Under the pieces are notes generated by a model that saw only the letters and a list, made by a program, of their open reading frames with translations, was not told where the DNA came from and ran no database searches. A stretch of 64,000 nucleotides of DNA from CBDFLD01 sp965249005 (lineage in GTDB: Bacteria; Acidobacteriota; UBA6911): positions 62,001 to 126,000 of the forward strand of contig CBDFLD010000018.1 in NCBI GenBank assembly GCA_965249005.1, read 5' to 3'. Shown here piece by piece: positions 25,580-34,420 of the stretch. Both the position numbers and the translations under genes were made by a program. The number at the start of each line of letters is the position of its first letter. The first letter of the stretch is position 1.

Positions 25580-25670
25580 CGTGACAACAGCGTGAGCGTG
25601 ATGATTCACGCCGGCGCAGTCGGGGATCGGCGCGAAAGCTCGAGGACAGGCACACGGATCGAGGGTATTG

Positions 25671-28430
25671 ATGCTCAAACAACTAAAGAGCCGTCTTCCG
25701 ATCGAGCGGGACGAATGGAAGATCGTCCTGATCATGCTCTGCTACATCTACGGAGTCTTGACCTTCTACTATGTTCTCAAGCCCCTGAGGAGCGCCCTTT
25801 TTCTCGAGAAGTTCCCCTCGAGCCAGCTTCCTTACGTCTACTTCCTCACTGCCTTTGTTGCCGGCGGACTCGCCACTGTCTTCTTCAAGTTGAGTCGCCG
25901 ATTCTCGGCTATCTCTTTTCTGACGGCGACCAATGTCCTGATCATCGCGACGCTTTTCTTCTTTCGATGGGCCGTGGGGCGGGAGATCTTCTATCTGCCT
26001 TATCTCTATTATGTTTACGTCCAGATCGTATCGGTGTTTTCAACAACCCAGTTTTGGCTTCTTGCCGGCTACATGTTCGACAGCCAACAGTCCAAGCGTA
26101 TCTTTCCGCTACTTGCCGCGGGAGCCATTGCTGGCGCGATGTCAGGATCGTCCATTCCGGGATTTCTTTCCCAGAGGCTCAGCACGGAATCGATGCTGCT
26201 TATCTGTACAGGCATCATTGGCGTCTTGATTCTGCTGGGCCAGACCGCCTGGCGATTCCGAAGGCCCGAGAGCGAAACGAGCGCGGAGAAAAGCAAGTTC
26301 GCCGAAAGCCGCGAGAAGACGACGGACCTGGCCCGAGTCGTTTTCGGCTCGCGACACCTCACACTCATCGCCTTGATGATCTTTCTCACTCTGATCGCAT
26401 CGCAGTTAGCGGAGTGGCAGGTCCAGGATGCCGCTCAGAGGGCCTACTCGCATCTCCCGGATGACCAACTGAAAGCTAAAATCGGCGCCCTGTGGGGGCA
26501 ATTCTACTTCTACACGAACATCTTGGGGATCGCCCTTCAGTTGACTCTGGCGGGTTTCGTCATTCGCAGCTTCGGGATTGGAGCGGCCATCTTGCTTCTC
26601 CCGCTGGCGCTGCTTGCAAGTTCGTTCGGTGTTTTGATTGTCCCAATGCTCGCTACCACGGTCGTGGCGCTGGGCAGCAACGTCGTCTTCCGCTATTCGA
26701 TCAACAAGGTCGGGATGGAGCTCCTCTACCTTCCCTTGTCACCGGACGTTCGAAAGAAGATAAAACTTTTTCTGGATGTCTTTGTCGACCGCTTTGGCCG
26801 CGCCATCGCGGGGGTCATCATTCTCGCGCTGACGAGTGCTGTGCTTCCCCTTGGCCTACGGGGAACGGCCGTGGCCATCATCTTGCTGACCGCGGCAAGT
26901 GTTGTGGTAGCCGTATTCCTTCGCCGGTCATACGTGGAGTCCTTCCGCCAGAAGCTGGCGACTAGTGAGGTCGACCTAAGTGAAATCAATCAATACGTAA
27001 CCGACCCGACCACGGTGCAGCTGCTGATCAGCACGCTCGGAGATGCCCAGGAGCGTAGAATCCTCTACTCGCTTCGCCTGCTGAAATCGATCAGCGGGGT
27101 GGACTTCTCCAAAGAGCTCCTTCCGCTGCTCGAGCACTCCTCCCCATACATTCGCGAAGAAGCCGCTCGCACCATGGCGGCTCTGCCGGGTGATCACACG
27201 AGGGAAGGGGAAGCGCTTCTGTCGGATCCATCGGAGCGAGTCCGACACGCAGCCGTCGACTATCTTTGCAGCGTCGATCCCGAAGGACCGGACAAGCGGC
27301 TCGGTGCCCTCCTGGAGCATTCGGACATACAAGTTCGGATGTCTGCCGCTTCTTGCATTTCCGTCTCGTCCGCCAACTTCGTGCCCTCATCGCAGCTGGT
27401 TCAGAGCTTCATGGCCCTGGAAGGGAAAGACGCGGCCGGAGGGAGGATCGCGGCGGCGTATCTTGCCAGTCGCCTCCCAACCCAAGAATCAATCCGGATC
27501 CTGCGTGGGTTGACCGAGGATCCCGACCCAAAGGTCGCCGCTGCAGCCATCGTAACCTGCGGCTCCAGTGGGCATCTCGATTTGGTCTTCACGGTCATCT
27601 CCGCACTGGCGCGCCCCCAGATGCGAGCAGCCGCCCGGGAATCGTTGCTCCTCTACGGGCATCGCGTCGTCGGTTCGCTGGGCGACATACTCGACTCAAC
27701 GGATCATTCCGCGGAGCTTCGGCGCGAGATTCCGTGGGTGCTCGGCCGGATCCCGACCAAGCGGTCTGCCGATATCCTGGTCGAGCACCTCGCCACGGAA
27801 GATCCGATGATCAAGTACCGGGTGGTAAAAGCTTTGAGCCGGCTGCACAATACCAAGCCCGAGCTACCGGAACCTCGCCCCGAAATCGCCTCCCGGGTTC
27901 ACGCAGAAACGCAGGCTTACTATGAAGCCTTGATCCTCTTTCAGCCGTTTTTTCGGCCGGGAGTGCAAAACGGCGGCTTGTTGCTGGGCAGGGCCCTGAG
28001 AGAACGCCTCGATCAGAACCTGGAGATCATCTTCCGGCTCCTGGGACTGCAGTATCCCCAAAAAGACATTCGATTCGCCTACGCGGCGATCAAGGGGCAG
28101 CGTACGGACCGAAGGAATGCCGCGATCGAATTCCTGGACAACGTTTTACAAAAGAATTTGAAATCGATTATTCTACCTTTGGTAGAAGAAGCTTCAACCG
28201 AGCGGCTGGTCGATCGCGCGCAACGGTTGTTCGGGATCGAGACTCGGGGGAAGGAAGATGCCCTGAGGTTGATTCTGCAGCAACCCGGGGCATGGCTGAA
28301 GGTGTGTGCTTTGCACCAGGTCGGGGCGGAATGCATCACCGGGTTGCTGGATACCAGCAAGAGCCTGACACGAGACCCGGATCCTCTGGTCCGAGAGACG
28401 GCAGAATGGGTCCTAAACCGGTGCGAGTGA
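25671..28430 (+). CDS. Nucleotide-translocase-like (NTT/MFS) membrane protein fused to HEAT repeats
   Basis: The 919-residue protein starts at ATG 25671, six bases after GAGGG. The first 430 residues hold about 11-12 membrane segments and resemble the ADP/ATP translocase (NTT, Npt1/2-like) family, with a characteristic first-helix motif YVLKPLRSALFLEKFP and VGMELLYLPLSPDVRKKIKLFLDVFVDR. The remainder (about 440-919) is soluble and built of HEAT-like helical repeats, e.g. YIREEAARTMAALPG and VRHAAVDYLCSVDPEG. Bacterial NTT-HEAT fusions are known as a family, often with cyclic-nucleotide modules, but their transported substrate and role are unclear. Here the next gene is a separate cNMP-binding protein 19 bases away, then a kinase and a receiver, so the transporter may work as a sensor or be controlled by them. 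Confidence 0.8.
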   Translation: MLKQLKSRLPIERDEWKIVLIMLCYIYGVLTFYYVLKPLRSALFLEKFPSSQLPYVYFLTAFVAGGLATVFFKLSRRFSAISFLTATNVLIIATLFFFRWAVGREIFYLPYLYYVYVQIVSVFSTTQFWLLAGYMFDSQQSKRIFPLLAAGAIAGAMSGSSIPGFLSQRLSTESMLLICTGIIGVLILLGQTAWRFRRPESETSAEKSKFAESREKTTDLARVVFGSRHLTLIALMIFLTLIASQLAEWQVQDAAQRAYSHLPDDQLKAKIGALWGQFYFYTNILGIALQLTLAGFVIRSFGIGAAILLLPLALLASSFGVLIVPMLATTVVALGSNVVFRYSINKVGMELLYLPLSPDVRKKIKLFLDVFVDRFGRAIAGVIILALTSAVLPLGLRGTAVAIILLTAASVVVAVFLRRSYVESFRQKLATSEVDLSEINQYVTDPTTVQLLISTLGDAQERRILYSLRLLKSISGVDFSKELLPLLEHSSPYIREEAARTMAALPGDHTREGEALLSDPSERVRHAAVDYLCSVDPEGPDKRLGALLEHSDIQVRMSAASCISVSSANFVPSSQLVQSFMALEGKDAAGGRIAAAYLASRLPTQESIRILRGLTEDPDPKVAAAAIVTCGSSGHLDLVFTVISALARPQMRAAARESLLLYGHRVVGSLGDILDSTDHSAELRREIPWVLGRIPTKRSADILVEHLATEDPMIKYRVVKALSRLHNTKPELPEPRPEIASRVHAETQAYYEALILFQPFFRPGVQNGGLLLGRALRERLDQNLEIIFRLLGLQYPQKDIRFAYAAIKGQRTDRRNAAIEFLDNVLQKNLKSIILPLVEEASTERLVDRAQRLFGIETRGKEDALRLILQQPGAWLKVCALHQVGAECITGLLDTSKSLTRDPDPLVRETAEWVLNRCE

Positions 28431-28449
28431 ATTCCTACGGGACAACACA

Positions 28450-28875
28450 ATGCTGACGATCATAGAAAAGGTCCTTCTTCTCCAGAACATTGAATTGCTC
28501 TCCAGCGTGACCACGGAGCAGCTGTCGTTTTTGGCTGCGATCGCACAAGAGGCAAGCGTGGAGAGCGGCAAGGAACTCTACAAGGAAAACGATCCCCCCG
28601 ACGGACTCTACGTCATCGTAACCGGAAGCGTGCAGATGAAGCGCGGCGGCGGCCAGATCGACGAGATGCAAGCGGGCGGCTCCTTCGGTGTCTGGGCGCT
28701 GTTCGACAATGCCCCCCGCTTGACCACCGCCGTCACGCTCGAGGAAACGCGCTTGCTGTTCGTGCCGCGCGATGACTTCTACGAGGTCCTGTCCGACCAC
28801 GTGGACATGGTCGAGGGCATCTTCAAACACCTGATAGAACGAATCCGCAAACTGGCCACCGTCGCGGAGCCATGA
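28450..28875 (+). CDS. Cyclic-nucleotide-binding domain protein
   Basis: The 141-residue protein is one Crp-type cNMP-binding beta-roll without a DNA-binding domain. Visible are the N-terminal helices (LLLQNIELLSSVTTEQLSFL), the strands YKENDPPDGLYVIVTGSVQM, the phosphate-binding-cassette region GGSFGVWALFDNAPRLTTAVT and the C-terminal helix. In the cassette the usual Arg-Ser/Thr and Glu are only partly conserved (FGVWALFDNAPRLTTA), so the ligand may be atypical. It is tightly placed between the NTT-HEAT gene and a histidine kinase (1-base gap to the next). It probably gives ligand input to one of those proteins. Confidence 0.85.
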   Translation: MLTIIEKVLLLQNIELLSSVTTEQLSFLAAIAQEASVESGKELYKENDPPDGLYVIVTGSVQMKRGGGQIDEMQAGGSFGVWALFDNAPRLTTAVTLEETRLLFVPRDDFYEVLSDHVDMVEGIFKHLIERIRKLATVAEP

Positions 28876-28876
28876 G

Positions 28877-30568
28877 ATGACCTATCGTGTCCTGATCGTT
28901 GATGCGGCTGCGGATGCGCGTCAGAAGATGCGGCAGTCCTTGCAGGCTTCGGGACACGAGGTCGCGGACTTTGCCACCCTCGAGGAAGCCCTGAAGAAAA
29001 AAACGGCGCTGGGGCCCGATCTCATAATCACATCCGACCTCCCGGATGCGTCGATTCGAGAGACACTCGACCGAGATTTGCCGGGCGAGCGCGGGACGAT
29101 TCCGATAGTCGGGATAGTGGAAGACTCCAAGCCGAAACCTCGGCCTGACTCCGACGTCGATTACCTTGTTCCCTCCGGCCGATTGGATCAGTTGAGCCAG
29201 TTGGTGGGCCGACTCCTCGAAAATCACCAGCTGAAGATCGAGAATCTGCGCTATCGGAAAGAACTCGAGCTGGCGCGTGCCCAATCCAAGGACGCCGAGG
29301 ATCAAGCGGCCAAGATGACAGCGAAGATGGAGCACGATAGCGAGCAGAGCACTCAGGCTTTGCTCGAAACGGAGCTTCGCTACCGGGAACTATTCAACCT
29401 CGCCAACGACGCCATCTTGACGGTAAGCGCGGAGACGGGTCAGATTTTGGACGCCAATCTCCAGGCATCGCAGTTGCTGGGGTATAGCCACGAAGAGCTT
29501 ACCAGCAAGAATTCCAGAGACCTCCATCATCCCGAAGACCTGTCACAGGTCGAGTCGTTCTCCGATCAAGAGTTTCAATCCACATGCGGCTGCGGCATCA
29601 CCGGAGATCTTCCTTTTGTCAAGGAAGACGGGTCTCGGGTAATCCTGAGTGTGAGTTGCTCGGTCATGGAAGTTGGCGATCGAAAGATCATATTGAGGAT
29701 TTGCCGCGATGTGACCAATCTGCGAACGATGGAGGCGCATTGGACAAAATACACCCACGATCTCGAAGAGAAGTTCAAAGAGAAGACAACCGAGCTGCTT
29801 GACTCCCAATCGCAGTTGGTCCAGGCCGAGAAGATGGCGGCGCTCGGCAATCTCGTAGCGGGTGTGGCCCATGAAATCAACACTCCGTTGGGCAGCATCA
29901 ACAGCAACAACGACGTCTTCATGCTGGCGATGAAGAAATTCCAGGATTACTTCACCGCCCATCCCCCCGCGGCCTCAGAGGATCTATCGGATATTCTGTC
30001 GATCGTCGACGACGCGCTGAGAACGAATCGCATCGCGTGCGAGCGCATCATGAAGATCGTGCGCAGCCTTCGCAATTTCGCGCGTCTTGACGAAGCAGAA
30101 CGGAAGAGAGTCGATCTTCACGAGGGCATCGAGAGTACCTTGACCTTGGTCGCGCACGAGCTCAAGCGCCGGATCAAAGTGATCAAAGAGTACGGCGACA
30201 TCCCCGAGATCGAATGCTTTCCGAACCGCTTGAATCAAGTTTTCATGAACATGCTGGTCAACGCCTCACAGGCCATCGAGGGCGAAGGGGAGATACGCAT
30301 TCGCACATGGCGCGACAATGAAACAGTTTGCATCGCGATCAGCGACAACGGGAAAGGAATCCCGGCGGAGATCAGGAAGCGGATCTTCGATCCCGGATTC
30401 ACAACCAAGCAAGCTGGTCTCGGCACCGGACTCGGGCTGTCGATCTGTTATCAGATCATTGCGGACCACGCCGGGAAAATCGAGGTCGAGAGTGAGGTTG
30501 ACAAGGGAACGACGTTCACTATCTTTTTGCCGATAGTCGAGGGCGACGAAAGGAATACGAATGGCTGA
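28877..30568 (+). CDS. Histidine kinase with N-terminal pseudo-receiver and PAS domain
   Basis: The 563-residue cytoplasmic kinase has no membrane segment. Domains in order: a degenerate receiver (1-125, starting YRVLIVDAAADARQ; the phospho-acceptor position is not a clean Asp, and the conserved Lys near the end is replaced); a coiled-coil linker (about 115-165); a PAS domain (about 168-285, NDAILTVSAETGQILDANLQ); a second coil; a DHp helix with GVAHEINTPLGS (about residue 336); and an HATPase with VFMNMLVNASQAIEG, IAISDNGKGIPAEI and AGLGTGLGLSICYQII. It starts 1 base after the cNMP gene and overlaps the receiver gene by 8 bases, so stoichiometric expression is likely. The pseudo-receiver may be a protein-binding input domain. 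Confidence 0.9.
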   Translation: MTYRVLIVDAAADARQKMRQSLQASGHEVADFATLEEALKKKTALGPDLIITSDLPDASIRETLDRDLPGERGTIPIVGIVEDSKPKPRPDSDVDYLVPSGRLDQLSQLVGRLLENHQLKIENLRYRKELELARAQSKDAEDQAAKMTAKMEHDSEQSTQALLETELRYRELFNLANDAILTVSAETGQILDANLQASQLLGYSHEELTSKNSRDLHHPEDLSQVESFSDQEFQSTCGCGITGDLPFVKEDGSRVILSVSCSVMEVGDRKIILRICRDVTNLRTMEAHWTKYTHDLEEKFKEKTTELLDSQSQLVQAEKMAALGNLVAGVAHEINTPLGSINSNNDVFMLAMKKFQDYFTAHPPAASEDLSDILSIVDDALRTNRIACERIMKIVRSLRNFARLDEAERKRVDLHEGIESTLTLVAHELKRRIKVIKEYGDIPEIECFPNRLNQVFMNMLVNASQAIEGEGEIRIRTWRDNETVCIAISDNGKGIPAEIRKRIFDPGFTTKQAGLGTGLGLSICYQIIADHAGKIEVESEVDKGTTFTIFLPIVEGDERNTNG

Positions 30569-31040
30569 CGACTACACACCCACCATACTCATCCTGGACG
30601 ACGAGGAAATGGTGACCACCTCACTGAAAAACCTCTTTCGGCTGCAAACCGACTACAAGATCCTCGTCTACAATTCCCCCGAAGAGGCTCTGGGCGACGC
30701 AGAGGCCCACACGGTGGAGCTGGTCATTACCGATTACCTGATGCCGAAAATGGACGGCATCACCTTCCTGGGTCAATTCAAGGAAATCCAGCCCCACGCA
30801 GTCCGAGTCCTGCTAACCGGGTATGCCGACAAGGAAAACGCGATCAAGGCGATCAATAGCGTAGGCCTGTATCAGTACATTGAAAAGCCCTGGGACAATG
30901 AGGGACTTCTGCTCATCGTCAAGAACGGCCTCGAAAGACGGCTGCTGCTGCGCACGCTGGAAAACAAGATCACCGAATTGGACCTTGCCAACAACAACCT
31001 GAAATCGATTCAGACCGAAATCATCAAAGCGTTTATGTAG
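30561..31040 (+). CDS. Receiver-only response regulator
   Basis: The 159-residue protein has a complete CheY-like domain: acidic pair in ILILDDEEMV, phospho-acceptor Asp in LVITDYLMPKMDG, Thr in VLLTGYADKENAI and Lys in YIEKPWDNEG. The receiver is of the type found in RpfG/HD-GYP regulators. It is followed only by a 35-residue helical tail (ENKITELDLANNNLKSIQT), without an output domain. It is translationally coupled to the upstream kinase and is its likely partner. The tail could dimerise or bind a target protein, perhaps the HEAT domain of the transporter (inference). Confidence 0.9.
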   Translation: MADDYTPTILILDDEEMVTTSLKNLFRLQTDYKILVYNSPEEALGDAEAHTVELVITDYLMPKMDGITFLGQFKEIQPHAVRVLLTGYADKENAIKAINSVGLYQYIEKPWDNEGLLLIVKNGLERRLLLRTLENKITELDLANNNLKSIQTEIIKAFM

Positions 31041-31044
31041 GGTG

Positions 31045-31187
31045 TTTTGAGGGGACGTTCCCCACGTTTCCTGGTTTTGAGCGTTTATGGGACGTCTCCC
31101 ACGTTTCCTGGTTTTCTGCTCGGGGTGTCTTTATTGCCGCCGTGTTTGCGAGAAAACCAGGAAACGTGGGGAACGTCCCTTCAAAAC
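31045..31187. repeat. 35-bp inverted repeat between convergent genes, plus a third direct copy
   Basis: Bases 31045-31079 and 31153-31187 are inverted copies with one mismatch; the core reads GGGACGTTCCCCACGTTTCC. A third, direct, slightly diverged copy lies at 31090-31117 (GGGACGTCTCCCACGTTTCC). The arms flank a 73-base interval. The array begins 5 bases after the receiver gene and its right arm overlaps the stop of the convergent phosphatase-like gene. It may act as a bidirectional terminator or be a dispersed repeat family. Confidence 0.85.
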
Positions 31188-32785
31188 AAAGGACGGCCGT
31201 CGACGGGGTGGGGGATCGGGATCTCGAGAAGCTTGGCCAGTGTGGGGGCGATGTCGATGGTTGCGGCTCGTTCCTGGATGCGAGCGGGGACGATTCCCGG
31301 TCCGGCGAAAATCAGAGGAACGTGAGTGTCGTGGCGGTAAGGAGTCCCATGCGTCGTTCCTCCCCCAGGGGCCACCACGAGGTAGTTCTTTTTGAACTGA
31401 AAAAACACGTCCCCGGACCTTGACTCGTGAAAGGAATGAATGAAGTACGGCGTATAGGCCGTCTCGTGTGGGTTCCCTGACAACAGCTCCGTGCGGGTAA
31501 AAACATCCTGGATCAAATCGGAACTGCGAAGAATCTGCACGACGCGTTGCTCTAGATCCTCTCGTGAGACTCTTCGCTTGCGAGCCGTTTTGAGATCGAA
31601 ATAGATGCTGTTGTTGAGAAATTGCGCAATCCACGGCCCTTCGCCAAATCGCGTTCCCAGATCCGTCACCACTCGTCCAAGCAGATTCTGAAGCGCTCCC
31701 AAGATCCGGCGGCCGTCGACCCCTCGTGATTCCAGAACCTCTGGCAATGATTGGACGCCGTGGTCAGAGGTGAGAACGATCAGAAACCTGTCCTTTCCCA
31801 CGGTCGTTTCCAAGAACTGGAAAAAGCTGCCCAGGTACTGGTCCAGACGGAGGATCGTATCCTGGATTTCGTGGCTGTCCGGCCCATATCGGTGACCCAC
31901 GAAGTCCGTGGAGGACAACCCCAGAGCCAGAAGGTCCAGGGACTTCCGCTGCCCCAGTTTCTCCTCCCGGATGGCCGATTCGGCGAAGCGCAGTACCACT
32001 TCATCCATGAACGGGGTGCCGGACAGATTGGCATGGAATTGCTTGTCCGCCTTCTTTCCGGAGAACTCGTGCGGGAATGTTGGGTCTCCCCCCTCTCCAG
32101 CCTGCCTGTCAGCCGTTGACCGCTTGTCGTAGATCGAGCGGTCCCTCAAGAGCCGATTCCAGGCCACCCCCAAGTATTCACCAGGAAGCTTTTGCTTATT
32201 GAAGCTCTTGACCCACCGCGGTGTGCGTGGATAGTAGCGAGAAGAAACAAACTTTCCAGCGTCAGGGTCGAACCAAAAAACGCCCTTGGGCCGCCGGCCG
32301 GCCAGCAAGATTGCCGATCGGTCTTTCCGGGAGAATGCGAAGACCTTGCTTCGCGAATCCAGCTTGCGCATCCAATCCCCAAGCGTGTCGACTTTCATCG
32401 CCCCGGGGCCCCTGGTGCCGTTCGCCGGATCTTCGGCGCAATAGACGACTCTTTTCCTCTTCTGGTCGTACCAACTATTCCCAACGATGCCGTTCCGCGC
32501 CGGATGCGAGCCACTCAGAATCGAGGCGTGGCCCGCTCCAGTGAGGGTCACGGCATGGTCCTGATGGGCGTCGGTATAGATCCGGCCGTTGTCTATCAGG
32601 AACTTCAGGCCGCCGCGAAACAGCGGGGTGAACCGCTCCACATACTCGGACCGCATCTGATCGACGGAGACAATCACGATGAGCTGCGCCTTGCGCGCGG
32701 CGCCTTCCCCGGCAAAACTGGAACCCGGGCAAAGCCAGGCGGCCAAGACAATTCCTGGAATTGTCATCCCCAGCGCTGAATTCAT
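31181..32785 (-). CDS. Alkaline-phosphatase-superfamily hydrolase (PafA/type I phosphodiesterase-like)
   Basis: The 534-residue exported enzyme begins at ATG 32785 with a signal peptide (MTIPGIVLAAWLCPGSSFAG region); an upstream in-frame ATG at 32854 would bury it. The metal site is clear: first Asp in LIVIVSVDQMRSEY, nucleophile Thr in AVTLTGAGHASILSG, Asp/His in GLSSTDFVGHRYGPDSHE, Asp-His in VLTSDHGVQSLPE and the last His in PYRHDTHVPLIFAGPG. A Thr nucleophile and this spacing fit PafA-type phosphomonoesterases or nucleotide phosphodiesterases acting in the periplasm. It is convergent with the signalling operon; a DUF1573 gene lies upstream on the same strand. Confidence 0.88.
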   Translation of the reverse strand: MNSALGMTIPGIVLAAWLCPGSSFAGEGAARKAQLIVIVSVDQMRSEYVERFTPLFRGGLKFLIDNGRIYTDAHQDHAVTLTGAGHASILSGSHPARNGIVGNSWYDQKRKRVVYCAEDPANGTRGPGAMKVDTLGDWMRKLDSRSKVFAFSRKDRSAILLAGRRPKGVFWFDPDAGKFVSSRYYPRTPRWVKSFNKQKLPGEYLGVAWNRLLRDRSIYDKRSTADRQAGEGGDPTFPHEFSGKKADKQFHANLSGTPFMDEVVLRFAESAIREEKLGQRKSLDLLALGLSSTDFVGHRYGPDSHEIQDTILRLDQYLGSFFQFLETTVGKDRFLIVLTSDHGVQSLPEVLESRGVDGRRILGALQNLLGRVVTDLGTRFGEGPWIAQFLNNSIYFDLKTARKRRVSREDLEQRVVQILRSSDLIQDVFTRTELLSGNPHETAYTPYFIHSFHESRSGDVFFQFKKNYLVVAPGGGTTHGTPYRHDTHVPLIFAGPGIVPARIQERAATIDIAPTLAKLLEIPIPHPVDGRPLF

Positions 32786-32864
32786 GGCTTCCAAAAGACG
32801 AAAAAAAGGAGATACGCGACGCGAGGGGTATGATGCCCCTGCGTTTGGCACCAAGTACCGCTAC

Positions 32865-33563
32865 TTACGGGGCCGTCACCATTCCCCGAACCGGGATCTT
32901 CAACTCGGGCGTGAATTTGCTGGATGTTTTGACCACGATACTTCCAAAGTGGTAGCCCTCTTTGGTGTCGGCCTTTTGGACCGCGACCACGGTGACCTTT
33001 CTTGCACTGGAAACAGGGTCGGGTTTGAGCTTGACCGTGACGTTTTCATCCGTCGATTCGACACTCAAGACCTTTACCGCTTTCCCTTCCGTGATCGAGA
33101 CGGTTAGCTCCTTGGTAACTTCTTGACCTTGCGGAACTTTTCCAAAGTACAAGGACCGAGGGGAATAGCTAAACTCCGGCTCGGAAACAGCACTGAGCTT
33201 GAGCGTGATCTCCGCCTGACGAGGGTCATTGGTCGTGACGGTCACCCGGTTTTCAATCCGACCGGTCTTGCCCTCGGTCTTTACTTTCACCTCAACTTCC
33301 GCCGTCTTCCCCGGCTGCACTTGCTCGGATGAGAGCAACGCGGCAGTGCATCCGCAGGAGGCCTCGACTTTTTTCAGCTCCAGTATATCGTCGCCCCGGT
33401 TTGTCACCTTGAACACGTGACGAAGCAACTCTCCCATCGTCACTGTACCGAAATCCTTGCTGAGACTATCGAAGACCGCAGTGGGTCTTTTGTCCGAAGC
33501 CCATAGAGAAACCCCCAAGGGCAGAATAAGGGCAAGAGAAAGCAAAGTTCGAATCCGCTTCAT
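32865..33563 (-). CDS. DUF1573-family exported protein
   Basis: The 232-residue protein has a signal peptide (LLSLALILPLGVSLWA) and a DUF1573 domain: PTAVFDSLSKDFGTVTMGE, then VFKVTNRGDDILELKKVEASCGCTAAL with the signature CGCT, and strands of an Ig-like (ASH/MSP-type) fold. A second Ig-like half follows (SYSPRSLYFGKVPQGQEV). ATG 33563 is preferred because GGAG lies six bases before it. The family's function is unknown; members are periplasmic and common in Bacteroidota and Acidobacteriota. The next gene downstream on this strand is the phosphatase, 79 bases away. Confidence 0.85.
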   Translation of the reverse strand: MKRIRTLLSLALILPLGVSLWASDKRPTAVFDSLSKDFGTVTMGELLRHVFKVTNRGDDILELKKVEASCGCTAALLSSEQVQPGKTAEVEVKVKTEGKTGRIENRVTVTTNDPRQAEITLKLSAVSEPEFSYSPRSLYFGKVPQGQEVTKELTVSITEGKAVKVLSVESTDENVTVKLKPDPVSSARKVTVVAVQKADTKEGYHFGSIVVKTSSKFTPELKIPVRGMVTAP

Positions 33564-33742
33564 GACGGTCTCCATTTCAGGTTACCAAACTGATTCACCC
33601 AAACTGATTGACCCGTTCATTATACCCACGCCCGTCGGGCCGTTCAAACCCATGTTCCACTAAGATCCGGGTCTATGGTCCGTCTGTACCTCAGGAACTG
33701 CCCCCCTCGGGTCGGAGTTTGAAATAGGTGTTGTACTGAAAG

Positions 33743-34420
33743 ATGTTTGAACGTGGTTTTCCGCCAGCCTCCCCAGCCTTGATGGAGCCGAGGCGCGATT
33801 TCAGGCGCCGGGCCGTTTATTTGACTCGATCGATGGAGGTTCGGGCCAATCCGGAGGTCCTGGGTACTTTTCTCGCCAGAGCCGATCTCGCCCCTCGATG
33901 GTACCGGACAGACGGAGTGGGACCACGGTGGTTGAGACCGCTCACGATGGCCGGATGGGGAGAATATGTCCCCGGGAAACTTGCCGTACGCGGGGGACTC
34001 GCTGTACGCGGGGGAAAACTCGCTGTACGCGGGGTTGACCGGCGAGTGACCGCGAGACCGGACATTGGTATTTTTCAGCACCAGTGGCATGCCCCTGGGA
34101 TCCTATGGTGCCGTTGCTCCTTCGAAATCTACCCGCTCGACAACGCAACTCATCTCGTATGGAACCTGGAGTATCGACTCGATGGCCGACTTCATCGATG
34201 GGCGCATACCTTCGGGCAAGATCGCCAGCGGCAGGAGATTTCCACCACCATGGATCGATCACTCCGGCGAATCCGCGCACTGTCGGAGTGGATCGAAAGC
34301 TGCCGGGAGCATCCATCTTACTCGGTAAAATGCAAGGTGGTCATCCCAAAGTCGCCCACGGAGGAAAGCGATCTACTGCCCCTTACTTCGACGTCAACGC
34401 CGTCACCGGAAGCGTGGTGA
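33743..34420 (+). CDS. Hypothetical protein, possibly SRPBCC-like, with an internal triplicated segment
   Basis: The 225-residue protein lacks signal or membrane segments. The part from about residue 100 (HQWHAPGILWCRCSFEIYPL, THLVWNLEYRLDGRLHRWAH) has the alternating strand pattern of an SRPBCC/polyketide-cyclase-like domain, but no family is certain. Between residues 78 and 98 the DNA at 33978-34035 contains three near-identical copies of about 19 bases, giving GKLAVRGGLAVRGGKLAVRG; this looks like slippage expansion within the gene. The 3' end overlaps the convergent beta-propeller gene by 38 bases, so the last 35 residues may be non-native. Confidence 0.5.
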   Translation: MFERGFPPASPALMEPRRDFRRRAVYLTRSMEVRANPEVLGTFLARADLAPRWYRTDGVGPRWLRPLTMAGWGEYVPGKLAVRGGLAVRGGKLAVRGVDRRVTARPDIGIFQHQWHAPGILWCRCSFEIYPLDNATHLVWNLEYRLDGRLHRWAHTFGQDRQRQEISTTMDRSLRRIRALSEWIESCREHPSYSVKCKVVIPKSPTEESDLLPLTSTSTPSPEAW

